DNA of 64,000 nt from Triticum aestivum (Eukaryota > Streptophyta > Magnoliopsida > Poales > Poaceae): contig NC_057795.1 of NCBI RefSeq assembly GCF_018294505.1, positions 519,947,512-520,011,511 on the forward strand, in the 5' to 3' direction. The translations under genes were made by a program, and so were the position numbers. Shown here in pieces: positions 19,346 to 29,147 of this stretch. How positions within the stretch are numbered: the stretch's first letter is position 1; each line of letters starts with the position of its first letter. Below the pieces are notes generated by a model, which ran no database searches, was not told the origin of the DNA, and saw only the letters and a program-made list of their open reading frames with translations.

Positions 19346-20016
19346 TTATTTATATGAAATATCAGTTTATCTACGTGTTTGCGTGAATTTCGTCCGGTTG
19401 GTTGAGTTGCTGTCATAATGTGTGCGACTACAGTTGGATGGCATAATTTGCGGGTCACCGGTTGGTCTGCGGGCGGCTCGGGCGGTGTTGTGGGACAAAA
19501 CAACATAGCTCGTGCGAGCTCATCTCCAATGTGTGCACTGGAGGATGCATGACAGCATGAGCACCCGAGCCATTCCTCGTTCATCGGTGGCAAAGGTACC
19601 GATGGACAAAAGGGTCGCCAATATTTTGGCTACCCCGGGCAAGATCCAAACAGCCCCTCCCAACATATTCATATCCCTCGTTCGCCGTGGAATTTTTCCA
19701 TGTGTTGTTTTCATGGACTAGCAAGATGCCTGTGCATTGCATGGAACATCAAGATGCATTTTTTTACAAACTCCCGCATGCATGCAAGGGATAATTAATG
19801 TCCTCCTTGGCTAGTACCACGAGGCAAACACCATTAATATTGCATCGATTAGTGTTAGTGGCCTTGTATATCTGCAAATTGCAATTTTGATAGTGGCCCC
19901 TTGTATATAAAAATGGAGGGAGAAAGATGAGAGATAAGGTGAGGAGGAGTGGGGCATGGTGGTGACTGGTGGTCAGACTGGGCGGAGGCATGGGGATGGA
20001 CGACGCATTATGTCTA
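19346..20016. other. Intergenic stretch, no gene supported
   Basis: Mixed-composition sequence with MITE-like ends near 19850-19920. No frame longer than about 100 codons shows protein-like composition, and no terminal repeats pair. Confidence 0.45.
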
Positions 20017-20428
20017 GGTTTGTATCTCTCTCACACACGACCACGTAGGTGGGGGACGTGCACGAAGAGAAGAAGTGCATGCACGACGCACATACTCCCG
20101 TCTCTTTCCCAACCACACCCGCGCGGGTACACAGTGGAGCTCATTTCTGTACGAAAAGGCAGCCCACGTGGTAATTTGACACATGTACTAGTTTTCCACT
20201 TGGTGGAGGGAGGATCGTCTACCACGGGTGAACAAACAAATTGCGACTTGACGTGTTATGTTAAAAAAGAGGCAAACCATGTGGGGCCTACCTTATAGGC
20301 AAGCTCTATACACTGGAGTACTTTTGATGTGTCTCGACAACTCGCAGAACAAGGAGAAGCTTGCTTAGTACGCCGTATCCCCCGCCCACGGGCGCGGTGG
20401 CTCGCAGGATGAGGTGAAGCTTGCTTAC

Positions 20429-20515
<87 letters not shown>

Positions 20516-20683
20516 GAGTAGTAGTACTGTACACCTTACGCCCGCTCCCTCGCCCACGCGCATGGTGGCTCCCAGCACAAGGAATTTTTTTTACTACTCC
20601 CTCTGTTTACTCCTCGTCCCTACTACGTACTACCTTGGTTAGAGAGATTATCATATTGTTCGGAATATATATGTCCTTTAGTA
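20017..20683. repeat. Segmental repeat, copy 2 (pair with 1409-1956)
   Basis: Direct copy of 1409-1956, extended by a trinucleotide microsatellite and about 50 bp of extra sequence. The order of shared blocks is the same. Copy 2 is followed by other sequence, while copy 1 leads into unit A. Confidence 0.85.
20429..20526. repeat. (GTA)n microsatellite, about 32 units
   Basis: An uninterrupted GTA run except for one GGA near 20515. Copy 1 of the duplication has no GTA array at this place, so the array arose or expanded after duplication. The polyserine, polythreonine and polyleucine frames it creates are artefacts. Confidence 0.95.
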
Positions 20684-20775
20684 CTCCCTCCATTTACTTA
20701 TACAAGGCCACTATAAAAAAATACATTTTGCATCTATACAAGGCCACAAATAGTAATCGAGACAAAAGTTACTAC

Positions 20776-21127
20776 TCCCTCCTTTCCAGTTTATGGATCA
20801 ATTTCAAAATCTCTCCAACCAAGGTAGACGGTGAGTGGTCGAATTAATTTCGTAGTTTGCACAAGTAATTAGTACGCTCATTTTTCTCAAGAAGTTATGT
20901 TTACCGAGGCATTAATTAGAACGCATGCATGAATGACCACTAAATTTCCATGATCTTCTACATGCATTGGTTAGTTTCCTCTTGACACTGCTTGCATCGG
21001 GTGATCTAACGCACCTCGAAATCCAACATGTAATGGTACTACCACTGGTAGTAGAATTGAGACTTATCAAACGGAAAAACGAATGTTTTTTAGATGAGCC
21101 CTATAAACCCTAGTGGGTACGTACTCC
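20776..21127. mobile_element. Probable MITE related to 14684-15005
   Basis: Begins CTCCCTCCTTTCCAGTTTAT after TA and contains ACCTTGGTTGGAGAG in reverse sense. It ends near CCCTATAAACCCTAGTGGGT ... ACTCCGT. The right terminus is degenerate, so the end point is approximate. Confidence 0.45.
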
Positions 21128-21940
21128 GTAAAAACAGATTTTTCCAAAACTAAGTCGCTCCCTTTCATGAATTCTGTAGTATACTCCTCCGTCGACGATC
21201 CCTTTCATGAATTCTATACTTCCTGTCGCTGACATGTGGGACATATAGTAACCGGGTTGATGTGTCAAGCACCAAATAACAATGCAGAACAGCAGGGGGA
21301 CGCACCCCACTCGTACCGGCCCAGTACTAGTAATGAGCAATGAGACGTCAAATCACAATGCCGCACCTTCCCAGACGGATGAAGCAACCATTATTTCACA
21401 CTTCGGTTCACCATCATCTCAAACCACGTAGTATTGCTTCTGCCTCAAGAGGGACACACACATCGCCTTGGTACATCATGACACGTGGGACCGCATGATA
21501 GGCCATGCTCCCCCGCCGATCGCTCGGTAAAATCACCTCATTTTTACTGTACTTCCTCCGTATCGGTTTACTACATGGCATGCACGTCATTCTAGGTTGA
21601 GAATTTAACTGGCTATATATGTGATGAACAGTACTCTAGCCTTTTAAAAAATGTATACTTTTGTATAGTTGTAGTATCGATGGATTGCACCATGGAGCAA
21701 AAATTGAAATTAAAAAAAGGTGGTACATATAGAGAGCCCTCGTCGCAAAATTATGCATATAGTACTATTAAAAAAGCTAGTACGTGCTTAATTGGGGTGC
21801 TAAATTCTATTAAAGAAATACTAGTAGTATGTACATACTGAAGAGTTAAAGTAACGAGAAGAAACATAACATAGTTCTGCTGGGGGCTCAGCACAACACA
21901 CCCCTCAAATTAAACTAATCACACCTGAAATTAAACTTTG
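21128..21940. other. Intergenic stretch with one dispersed module
   Basis: Holds a copy of the GTCAAATCACA ... GAAGCAACCAT module (21341-21405) and a lone MITE-like end CTTCCTCCGTATCGGTTTAC near 21552. No protein frame is supported. Confidence 0.5.
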
Positions 21941-21999
21941 CAACTATTTCGGTAGACACTGCAGTAGAACTACCATGAGCAATGATACTGACACCTTAC

Positions 22000-22719
22000 T
22001 CACTCGGAGTCCTCGTCCACGTCCTTGACTTCGTCCTTTTCCCTCTTCCTCTTGGCCGATACTTCTTTGCTTGAACCGCACACTTGGCTCTTGCTCTTCA
22101 TCCAACCCTTGTAGATATTGAAACAAAGGTAGCCATCCATTGCAGCATAGTGGATGTGGTCTATATCTAGTACATTTCGCTGCCATGCATAACGATTAAA
22201 CGTGTATGGAGGTTTCTCCAGATTACCATACGAAGGATGAACCATGGCTCCTTCTAGGGTCAGCATTGAAGGCTGACGAGAGGACACGAGCTGATTCTTC
22301 TGGAGGTCGAAGGGGTTGCCTATAATGAGGCCTATCTGACCCAGGACTTCTTTGTCGTTACTAAAGTCTACAGTAACGAATTTGACTAGGTTGCTCTCGA
22401 GGAAGTCCTTAAAATCCAGGCATTCAACATCGGCATGGCATATGTGGTAGACCAAGCATAAGTCATGCACGCAAACCTGGATCACGGCGGCCTTCTTCCT
22501 CTCTTCGTCCTTTAGATCCTTCTCTCGTCCCAGGACTGTGGTGTACTCAATATCTAGCCCAGCGACCCACTCATCATCTGAGTTTTCGAACATGCGTCTG
22601 AAGCGAGAAAGGCATCCTTTCACCGTCATGGAAGAACGGGTGTAGATGACGTCGAAATCATCGCTGGTGATGGTTCTAAACTTGTACTCACCGCCGATCA
22701 TGGAGATTTGGGACGCCAT
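22000..22719 (-). CDS. 3'-5' exonuclease-domain protein, WRN/RNase D-like (RNase H fold), 239 aa
   Basis: Intact single-exon minus-strand ORF, ATG at 22719, TGA at 22000. All DEDDy exonuclease motifs are visible: Exo I D56-x-E58 in WVAGLDIEYT, Exo II with D122 in FVTVDFSNDKEVLGQ, Exo III Y191-x3-D195 in IDHIHYAAMDGY. Members of this fold remove nucleotides from 3' ends of DNA or RNA with two metal ions; plant WRN-like exonucleases act without the helicase part. Its substrate is unknown. The domain spans about residues 45-205. The tail, about 30 residues, has a basic KRKREK stretch (possible nuclear signal) then acidic residues. An upstream in-frame GTG at 22770 is not a plausible plant start. 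Conserved catalytic residues and an unbroken frame among decayed elements argue that it is, or recently was, functional. Single-exon structure could mean a retrocopy. Confidence 0.85.
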   Translation of the reverse strand: MASQISMIGGEYKFRTITSDDFDVIYTRSSMTVKGCLSRFRRMFENSDDEWVAGLDIEYTTVLGREKDLKDEERKKAAVIQVCVHDLCLVYHICHADVECLDFKDFLESNLVKFVTVDFSNDKEVLGQIGLIIGNPFDLQKNQLVSSRQPSMLTLEGAMVHPSYGNLEKPPYTFNRYAWQRNVLDIDHIHYAAMDGYLCFNIYKGWMKSKSQVCGSSKEVSAKRKREKDEVKDVDEDSE

Positions 22720-22766
22720 GGATTTGGGAGGAGGGTTAGGATTAGTGGAACTGCCATAATGTGAAA

Positions 22767-22772
22767 GCACGT
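22767..22772. promoter_or_regulatory. G-box-like CACGTG upstream of the exonuclease gene
   Basis: A perfect CACGTG palindrome lies 48 bp upstream of the ATG at 22719. G-boxes bind plant bZIP and bHLH factors. This close to the start codon it may lie in the leader, so its role is uncertain. No clear TATA box was found; TTTAATACTACG on the minus strand near 22795-22805 is the nearest AT-rich candidate. Confidence 0.3.
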
Positions 22773-22893
22773 GACGACTAGGAGCGAATTGCCGTAGTAT
22801 TAAAGGTCGTGCGGGGACGAGTAGGAGCGATCTGCCAGCGTGCGAACGGCAGGGTAGTGGCTTTCCATTCTCCCATTATACGGGCTTCCGAGA

Positions 22894-23024
22894 GCCCTTG
22901 GATCTGAGATCGAACGGTTGCATGGCGTGATTCTAGACCTATGGGTGAATATCCTATCCTCGAGGGTTATTCTGCAAATTTTCAGCAACTTAGCATGTGA
23001 CCGTTTGATCTTAGATCCAAGGGC
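22894..23024. repeat. Imperfect inverted repeat (31-bp arms, 69-bp spacer)
   Basis: The left arm 22894-22924 (GCCCTTGGATCTGAGATCGA then ACGGTTGCATG) pairs with the right arm 22994-23024 (CATGTGACCGTTTGATCTTA then GATCCAAGGGC) with about five mismatches. It could be a small foldback element or the ends of a short MULE-type MITE. It lies just upstream of the exonuclease gene. Confidence 0.65.
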
Positions 23025-23225
23025 TGCCAGCATCCCGTATCATGGTCGCGCCTACCATGACCGTTGCGTCGCTCACGCGTTCGCACCCTTGGAGATTTAA
23101 CATGGTGCGTTAGGCTATCTGATGTTGGCATGTCATACATAGTCATCACTTAGTCACTCATACTACAACAAGGTTTGCTATAAGTGTATTTATTTATTTT
23201 ACTTCTCTCTATCTCTTTCTTCGTA

Positions 23226-23306
23226 CTCCCTCCGTCCCATAATATAAGAACGTTTTTGACACTAGTGTACTGCCAAAAACATTCTTATATTATGGGACAC
23301 ATGGAG
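23226..23306. mobile_element. Stowaway MITE, 81 bp
   Basis: A near-perfect foldback of CTCCCTCCGTCCCATAATAT with ATATTATGGGACACATGGAG, flanked by TA (23224-23225 and 23307-23308). Confidence 0.9.
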
Positions 23307-23526
23307 TACTAGTATTTATTGCATTTGCCAAGGAGTGACCTCTTCCAATGAAATGGTGTGCTTATTAGTTTTTTGTTGCTAAGTTTGCTTCATTTGATTA
23401 GCTATAGACTCAAAATTGTCTTTTCATTCTTCCTTGGGTCACCAAACTAGTCTCTCTCTTCTTGATTAACTTGCCACATCAGACTTTATGCCTATGTGGC
23501 AAGCTTAGCACTTGTAGGAGGAAGTA

Positions 23527-23805
23527 CGGCTGCTTGTAATGGGAGTATCATAGGTAGTAGTATCATGCATGCCAACTATGCAATCTTGATGAGGTGACAT
23601 CGAATTAAATGAAGAAAAGAGAGAGTTGAGTATCATAATATGATACCGTATCATATTAAATGATGTGCTACTATGTGTCATGCATGACAATAAATAAACT
23701 ATCTGATGATACCAACACATGATACTATGCATAACGGATGTAGTATCATACAAAAGTATCATATGCATGATACTAGTATATGATACTCTCCACTACGACC
23801 AACCT
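23527..23805. mobile_element. MITE, 279 bp, with 5-bp target duplication
   Basis: Ends CGGCTGCTTGTAATGGGAGT and, inverted, AGGTTGGTCGTAGTGGAGAG both run on into TATCAT. A perfect AAGTA repeat flanks it (23522-23526 and 23806-23810). The interior is rich in GTATCAT/ATGATAC words. A 5-bp duplication does not settle the superfamily. Confidence 0.7.
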
Positions 23806-23810
23806 AAGTA

Positions 23811-24574
23811 CAATAGTGCGCTTTACATGGCATTTTTGCATATGTGGAGGAAAGAGAGGCAAGAAAAAAGTGGAGAAGTGGGCTCTCATGCAAGAACCAA
23901 CCTCTACTACATGGTGGAGCATTGGGAGAGGCACCTGTATGGAGGTGGTCAGGAATCGGGAGACTCACGCCGGTCGTAGCGCCGTAGTTAAAATGATAAT
24001 GGCAAGTCAAATCACGGGGCCCCACCTGTCCAGCAGTAACTCGCGGTCAAATCACACAGCCCTACGTTTGCAGCAGCCTACTCTCTTGTCTTCTCGCGTC
24101 TCTGTTGAACCGACTAGGCGGAACTGCCCTGCCTACCGCGCAGGAAAAGCCCCGCCCACAACTTTTAAATACAACTACATCCGCTTAAGAATCCAATGAT
24201 ATACTTTTTGTGACATAGTAACTCATATTTAGTTAGTCAAATGGATGACCTAGAACTACGTGCACGCCCGATAAACCGAGACGCTTAAAAATAAAAAACC
24301 GAGATGGAGAGGGTAGTTCAGCACATATCTTTTTAGATCAATATAGTCGGGATTCCCCAAGGAGCAAAACCAAGTGGTAGGCTGCTCCTGTCGTGTTGGC
24401 ATAGCAACTCAAGCAGGGTCAGTCCACACACGAAATGGCGACACACTTAACAGGACCCTTTTGGCCGACATGTGGCTCATCCACCGTCTTGCTCCACGTG
24501 CGATGCACCAAATTATAGTTCAGAGCAGCGGTTGGAATTTGAGGCACCCCGGTCGTAGCGCCGCAGTAGTAGAA
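23811..24574. other. Intergenic stretch, diverged copies of the GTCAAATCAC module
   Basis: AGTCAAATCACGGGGCCCCA (24004-24023) and GGTCAAATCACACAGCCC (24047-24064) are two close copies of the module seen at 4109, 21347 and 24590. No open frame is convincing. Confidence 0.45.
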
Positions 24575-24655
24575 AATGAGCGATGAGGGGTCAAATCACA
24601 AAGCCCCACCTTTCCCGCATTAAGCTGGACAGATGAAGCAACCATCATTTCACTC
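24575..24655. repeat. Dispersed module, third clear copy
   Basis: GATGAGGGGTCAAATCACAA then GCCCCACCTTTCCCGC and GATGAAGCAACCATCATTTC, matching 21331-21405 closely and 4100-4165 loosely. Confidence 0.6.
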
Positions 24656-26280
24656 TAGGGTGCAAGAGCATAAAGAAAAGAGAAAACAATGATGTGTGCG
24701 GCAGCTACCTAGGGCACCCTAGGGTAGGGGTCTCCACTATAGATACTTTTTTTAAAAGCGCCTCCACTACAAATCGACTTCTCCCTCGTCCTCTTGAAGA
24801 AAACAATGATGAGTGCGGAGGTAGGGTTTGTAGGAGTACTACGGCGTGCGTGGCCATGTCGTAGTACACGGGTTCGAGTCGACACCTTAAATATGTGTGG
24901 GCCGCTTGATTTTACGGGAACACGGAAGCATTTTGGGTTCGGGGACCAGTGGAGATATAGTACGTACAAAAAATTGTGGACGTAGGTTCGACCGAAAGGC
25001 AATAATGCATGGGCCCTGGATTTTGATATACCTGGGGCCGCGTGAAATTTGCTACTCTACTCAAAACTAGTAAGGTACACATGCATTGAACGCATGAGAT
25101 TTTGAAACCAAATTACGAATAAATACACACTATAGCATGTAAAGCTTTGAGTCATATATGCATGATGTAGATGTTTGTTTAGTTCTTATAGTTCATCTGA
25201 TTCAAAATCAATTATTTTTATAAAAATGTTAAGATTCATGGGGTTGTGCATTGTAAAGCATAAAGTAAAAAACAAATAATGGCAATTCATTTAGAAGAAA
25301 AAATCAATTATGATACAGAAGATTCTAGAACAAAGGAGAAGTGCTTGTGTTTTGAGGTTTGTGCATTATGCTTAAGTTCAACCATGGAGTCTTCTAAATT
25401 GTACATGTGGCAGATCTAGTGGAATGTTGATGATATCCAATGGCCAATAGTGCTTGGATTTGCCATCTCTGCACTGTCGGATTAGCTTCATCCAACGACC
25501 ATCTTTCAAAGTTATTGGCACACTATATAGTTCTTGTGCCATAGTTGCATGTTTTGGAAAAAAGCTACTAGTGGGTTGTACTATCTATTTAGGAATAGAA
25601 GATGTATCCATGGAAGTTGTAGGGAAAGAGATGACATGGAGCATCTCAATTCCTATGAGTAGGGATTGGAAAAGATATGTCATTTGGTTCACATCATAGG
25701 AACTTTTCTATTGAATCTAGAGATGAATGAAATGATATATACAGGGTATTCTACATGTGCAATTTGGTACACGAAAGCTCGGTAAAAGTTTGCAAGGTTC
25801 GAATTTTCAATAAAGCTATATGCACTACATTTCAGAACGGAGGGAGCATACAACAGTTGCTAACACTCACGTGAAAGATTTGTGTGTAGGAGGAGTGGCT
25901 GTTCTGTTAAATGACATGACAAAACTGACACTATCGGATGCCGATCTAATGGTTCTTACGGCGTTCGCCAGGAAAAGGCTTGTGGCAAACATTTGTCGGA
26001 TAATGATTTGTGGACACATGCATTGCATTGATACATACCCCCCTCTCTCTCACGCACACGCACCCTCACGAGTCACGGCTCTCCCGAGTCCTCGTGCAGA
26101 CTCGCACGTCGCACCCACTGTCTATCTGCAGGTAGACTTCACGCACATATGTGCTCTTCACACCCTACCCTCAGAACTTCTAAAAAACAAAAGACGTCAC
26201 GCACATTTTATTTTAGCTCACACATCACACACTTATATTATTACTCTTGCGGCGAACGTTCTTTGGGCATAGTATATTGT
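24656..26280. other. Intergenic stretch, no gene supported
   Basis: 1.6 kb without a convincing frame. A GGGTTCGAGTCGACACC phrase near 24868-24885 resembles a tRNA B box, but no A box of matching spacing is present. From 26030 onward it becomes rich in CTCTCTC/CACGCAC words like the window's opening and leads into unit C. Confidence 0.45.
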
Positions 26281-26388
26281 ACTCTCACGAAGAGAAGCGG
26301 TGCACGCACACACTAATTCTCTCACACCCACTCGCGGGTACACGTAGGAGCGCATTTTTTTGAAGTTGGTACAACAAAATCACTCCAC

Positions 26389-26400
26389 TATATATATAAG
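26389..26400 (+). promoter_or_regulatory. TATA box candidate of unit C
   Basis: TATATATATAAG in the block CACTCCACTATATATATAAG, the counterpart of CGCTCCACTATATACATAGT in unit A (2321-2340) and of the TATATATATACAC stretch in unit B. Conservation of this block between units suggests real promoters. Confidence 0.5.
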
Positions 26401-27585
26401 CAGGAGCCTTAGTGCTTCCTTTACTAGGGTTCCTCTCATTCACTCTCTCATGCTCTCCAGATCTAAGCAAGACATAGGTGGCCACACTCTCTCTCAGCTC
26501 ACGGCTGGTCACAAATTCGGCCGGACAACCTCGACCGGGGCAGGGGTGTAGGTGCATCGTTCACGTTGTCGTCGGCGGCGAGGGAGGAGATCAACGGTTG
26601 CCCGCGCATCCCGGTCGGTGGCCGTGTCGTTCTCTCCGAGAGAGCGCCGGCTCGGGAGGGCCTCCGACCCCTTCTTCCTCCATGTGGTATTATGGCCAAG
26701 ATGCGGCCTCCCGACGCCATGGCCACATGCCAACGACCCTCAGGTATATATTCCTTCGAAATGGAACACTTGCCTTGCTCCACTGCCCCAGCTCCCTTCG
26801 TGTGGATCTTTTTCTACTTCTGTCCGTTGTTCCAAAGCCACCTAGACTTTTACTATTATTAGAGGTAAAGCTAGTTCATACAGTCGACTCTAAGAGTTGG
26901 TTCAAATAGGGAAGAAAGTGGGAAAGCTATAGCATGAATATAGGACTTGGTTTTAAGAGGAAACGGGGGAAAGTAGTAGATACTGGCTACCCAACCGGTC
27001 TCTTGGTTCAAAAGACAAAGAAAGCATGGTGGTTGGTGAAGGGTGGGGGAAGTGGACCTATCTCTTGGTTGAGAAAGGAAAGAAAGTGACGGGTGTTGGG
27101 GGACAATGCAAATGAGAATGAGCAGGTCTTGATTTCCTGTGCTCACATAGGAAAATGTCACCGAGGAGATAAAAAATGGGACAAATGCAGACATGCTGCC
27201 TGAGTGTTTGCCGCTCTCGGCAGCCACATCTGCCTCACCACTTTATGCCCCTGCTGTCCCTACGCCCATATCTCTACCGTTAATGTAAAATCACATGAAG
27301 CATTAAGCAATGCCACCTAATGTCACTATAAGTAATGGTCTAGTGATGTCGATAAATTGAAGCAATGCCACCACCATTTTATGAAGTGCTTCTATCTTGC
27401 TTTATTTCCCATGAATTGTGTTTTCGCAGTTACACTTAAATCTCACACCGCTAACATTGCTTCATCCCAGTAGAACTGCACAAATTTGATTGCACATTTA
27501 TTGACCATGTGCTACTTTCATGATAGTAATACTAATGCTATTGTTCTGCATGTTAATCTAGTGGCATTGTTGATGTGATGTGATG

Positions 27586-27590
27586 CTACT
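27586..27590 (+). repeat. Target duplication CTACT, left
   Basis: Five-base target duplication of the LTR retrotransposon; the right copy is at 34598-34602. Confidence 0.9.
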
Positions 27591-29147
27591 TGCTACCTCT
27601 TGAGCACTGCATTGGCTTTCCCCAAAGAGGAGAGGATGATGCAGTAAAGTAGCATAAGTATTTCCCTCAGTTTTTGAGAACCAAGGTATCAATACAATAG
27701 GAGATCTCACACAAGCCCCTCGTACCTACACAAAACGATAGCAACTCGCAACCAACACTTAGGGGTTATCAATCCCTTCACGGTCACTTACGAGAGTGAG
27801 ATCTGATAGAGATAATATTTTTGGTATTTTTGATAGATAGATGCAAAGTAAAAAGTAAAAGGCAAAGTAAAAAAGCAAGTAAATAAAGTAATGGAGATTG
27901 ATATGATGAGAATAGACCCGGGGGCCATAGGTTTCACTAGTGGCTTCTCTCAAGAGCATAAGTATTCTACGGTGGGTGAACAAATTACTGTTGAGCAATT
28001 GATAGAAACGCGAATAATTATGAGATTATCTAGGTATGATCATGTATATAGGCATCACGTCCAAAACCAGTAGATCGAAATGATTCTGCATCTACTACTA
28101 TTACTCCACTCATCGACCGCTATCCAGCATGCATCTAGAGTATTAAGTAAAATGGAGTAACACTTTAAGTAAGATGACATGATGTAGAGGGATAAATTCA
28201 TGCAATATGATAAAAACCCCATCTTGTTATCCTCGATGGCAACAATACAATACGTGCCCTGCAACTCTTTCTGTCACTGAGTAAGGACACCGCAAGATTG
28301 AACCCAAAGCTAGGCACTTCTCCCATTGCAAGAACTACCAATCTAGTTGGCCAAACCATAAAGATAATTCAAAGAGACTTGCAAAGATAACTCAATCATA
28401 CATAAAAGAATTCAGAGAAGAATCAAATATTGTTCATAGATAAGCTGGATCATAAACCCACAATTCATCGGTCTCAACAAACACACCGCAAAAACAAGAT
28501 TACTCGAGTAGATCTCCACAAGAGAGGGGGAGAACATTGTATTGAGATCCAAAAAGAGAGAAGAATCCATCTAGCTAATAACTATGGACCCGAAGGTCTG
28601 AAGTAAACTACTCACACTTCATCGGAGAGGCTATGGTGTTGATGTAGAAGCCCTCCGTGGTGGATGCCCTCTTCGGCGGAGCTCTGGAACAGGCCTCAAG
28701 ATGGGATCTCGCGGATACAGAAGGTTGCGGCGGTGGAATTAGGTTTTTGGTTCTGATCTGACGGGGGTACGTAGGTATATATAGGAGGAAGGAGTATGTC
28801 GATTGAGCAACAAAGGGGCCACGAGGCAGGGGGCGCGCCCAGGGGGGGCGCCCTCCACCCTCATGACCGCCTCTGGCACTTCTTGGAGTAGTGTCCAAGT
28901 CTCCTGGATCACGTTCGGTTGGAAAATCACGATCCTGAAGGTTTCATTCCGTTTGGACTCCGTTTGATATTCGGTTTCTTCGAAATACTGAAATATGCAG
29001 AAAACAGCAATTCTGGGCTGGGCCTCCGGTTAATAGGTTAGTCCCAAAAATAATATAAAATTGGAAAATAAAGCCCAATATAGTCCAAAATAGTAGACAA
29101 AGTAGCATGGAGTAATCAAAAATTATAGATTCGTTGGAGACGTATCA
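27591..29147 (-). repeat. 3' LTR of the Athila-type element
   Basis: 1557 bp, starting TGCTACCTCTTGAGCACTGC and ending GGAGACGTATCA on the plus strand. It matches 33029-34597 with small indels. Confidence 0.92.

Larger units (their letters stand above)
26281..27590 (+). other. Gene-like unit C, 5' part
   Basis: A CGAAGAGAAGCGGTGC block and a CGCGGGTACACG block match the duplicated segment at 1409/20017. Then CACTCCACTATATATATAAG (26381-26400) gives a good TATA box, followed by a CTCTCTCATGCTCTCCAGAT leader shared with unit B. The GC-rich block shares CGGGAGGGCCTCCGACCCCT and ends at a donor-like CCCTCAG/GTATAT (26741/26742). The intron-like part shares the purine-rich repeats and a CACATAGG(G)AAA(A) segment with unit B. 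The motif CAGTAGAACTGCACAAA lies at 27468-27484. The unit is cut at 27590 by the Athila-type element and resumes at 34603. Confidence 0.5.

Noticed and set aside
20421..20580. Long polyserine, polythreonine and polyleucine frames
   Set aside because: They are the three readings of the GTA microsatellite and have no coding meaning.
24868..24885. Possible tRNA gene (GGGTTCGAGTCGACACC)
   Set aside because: Only a B-box-like phrase is present; no A box or cloverleaf stems pair around it.
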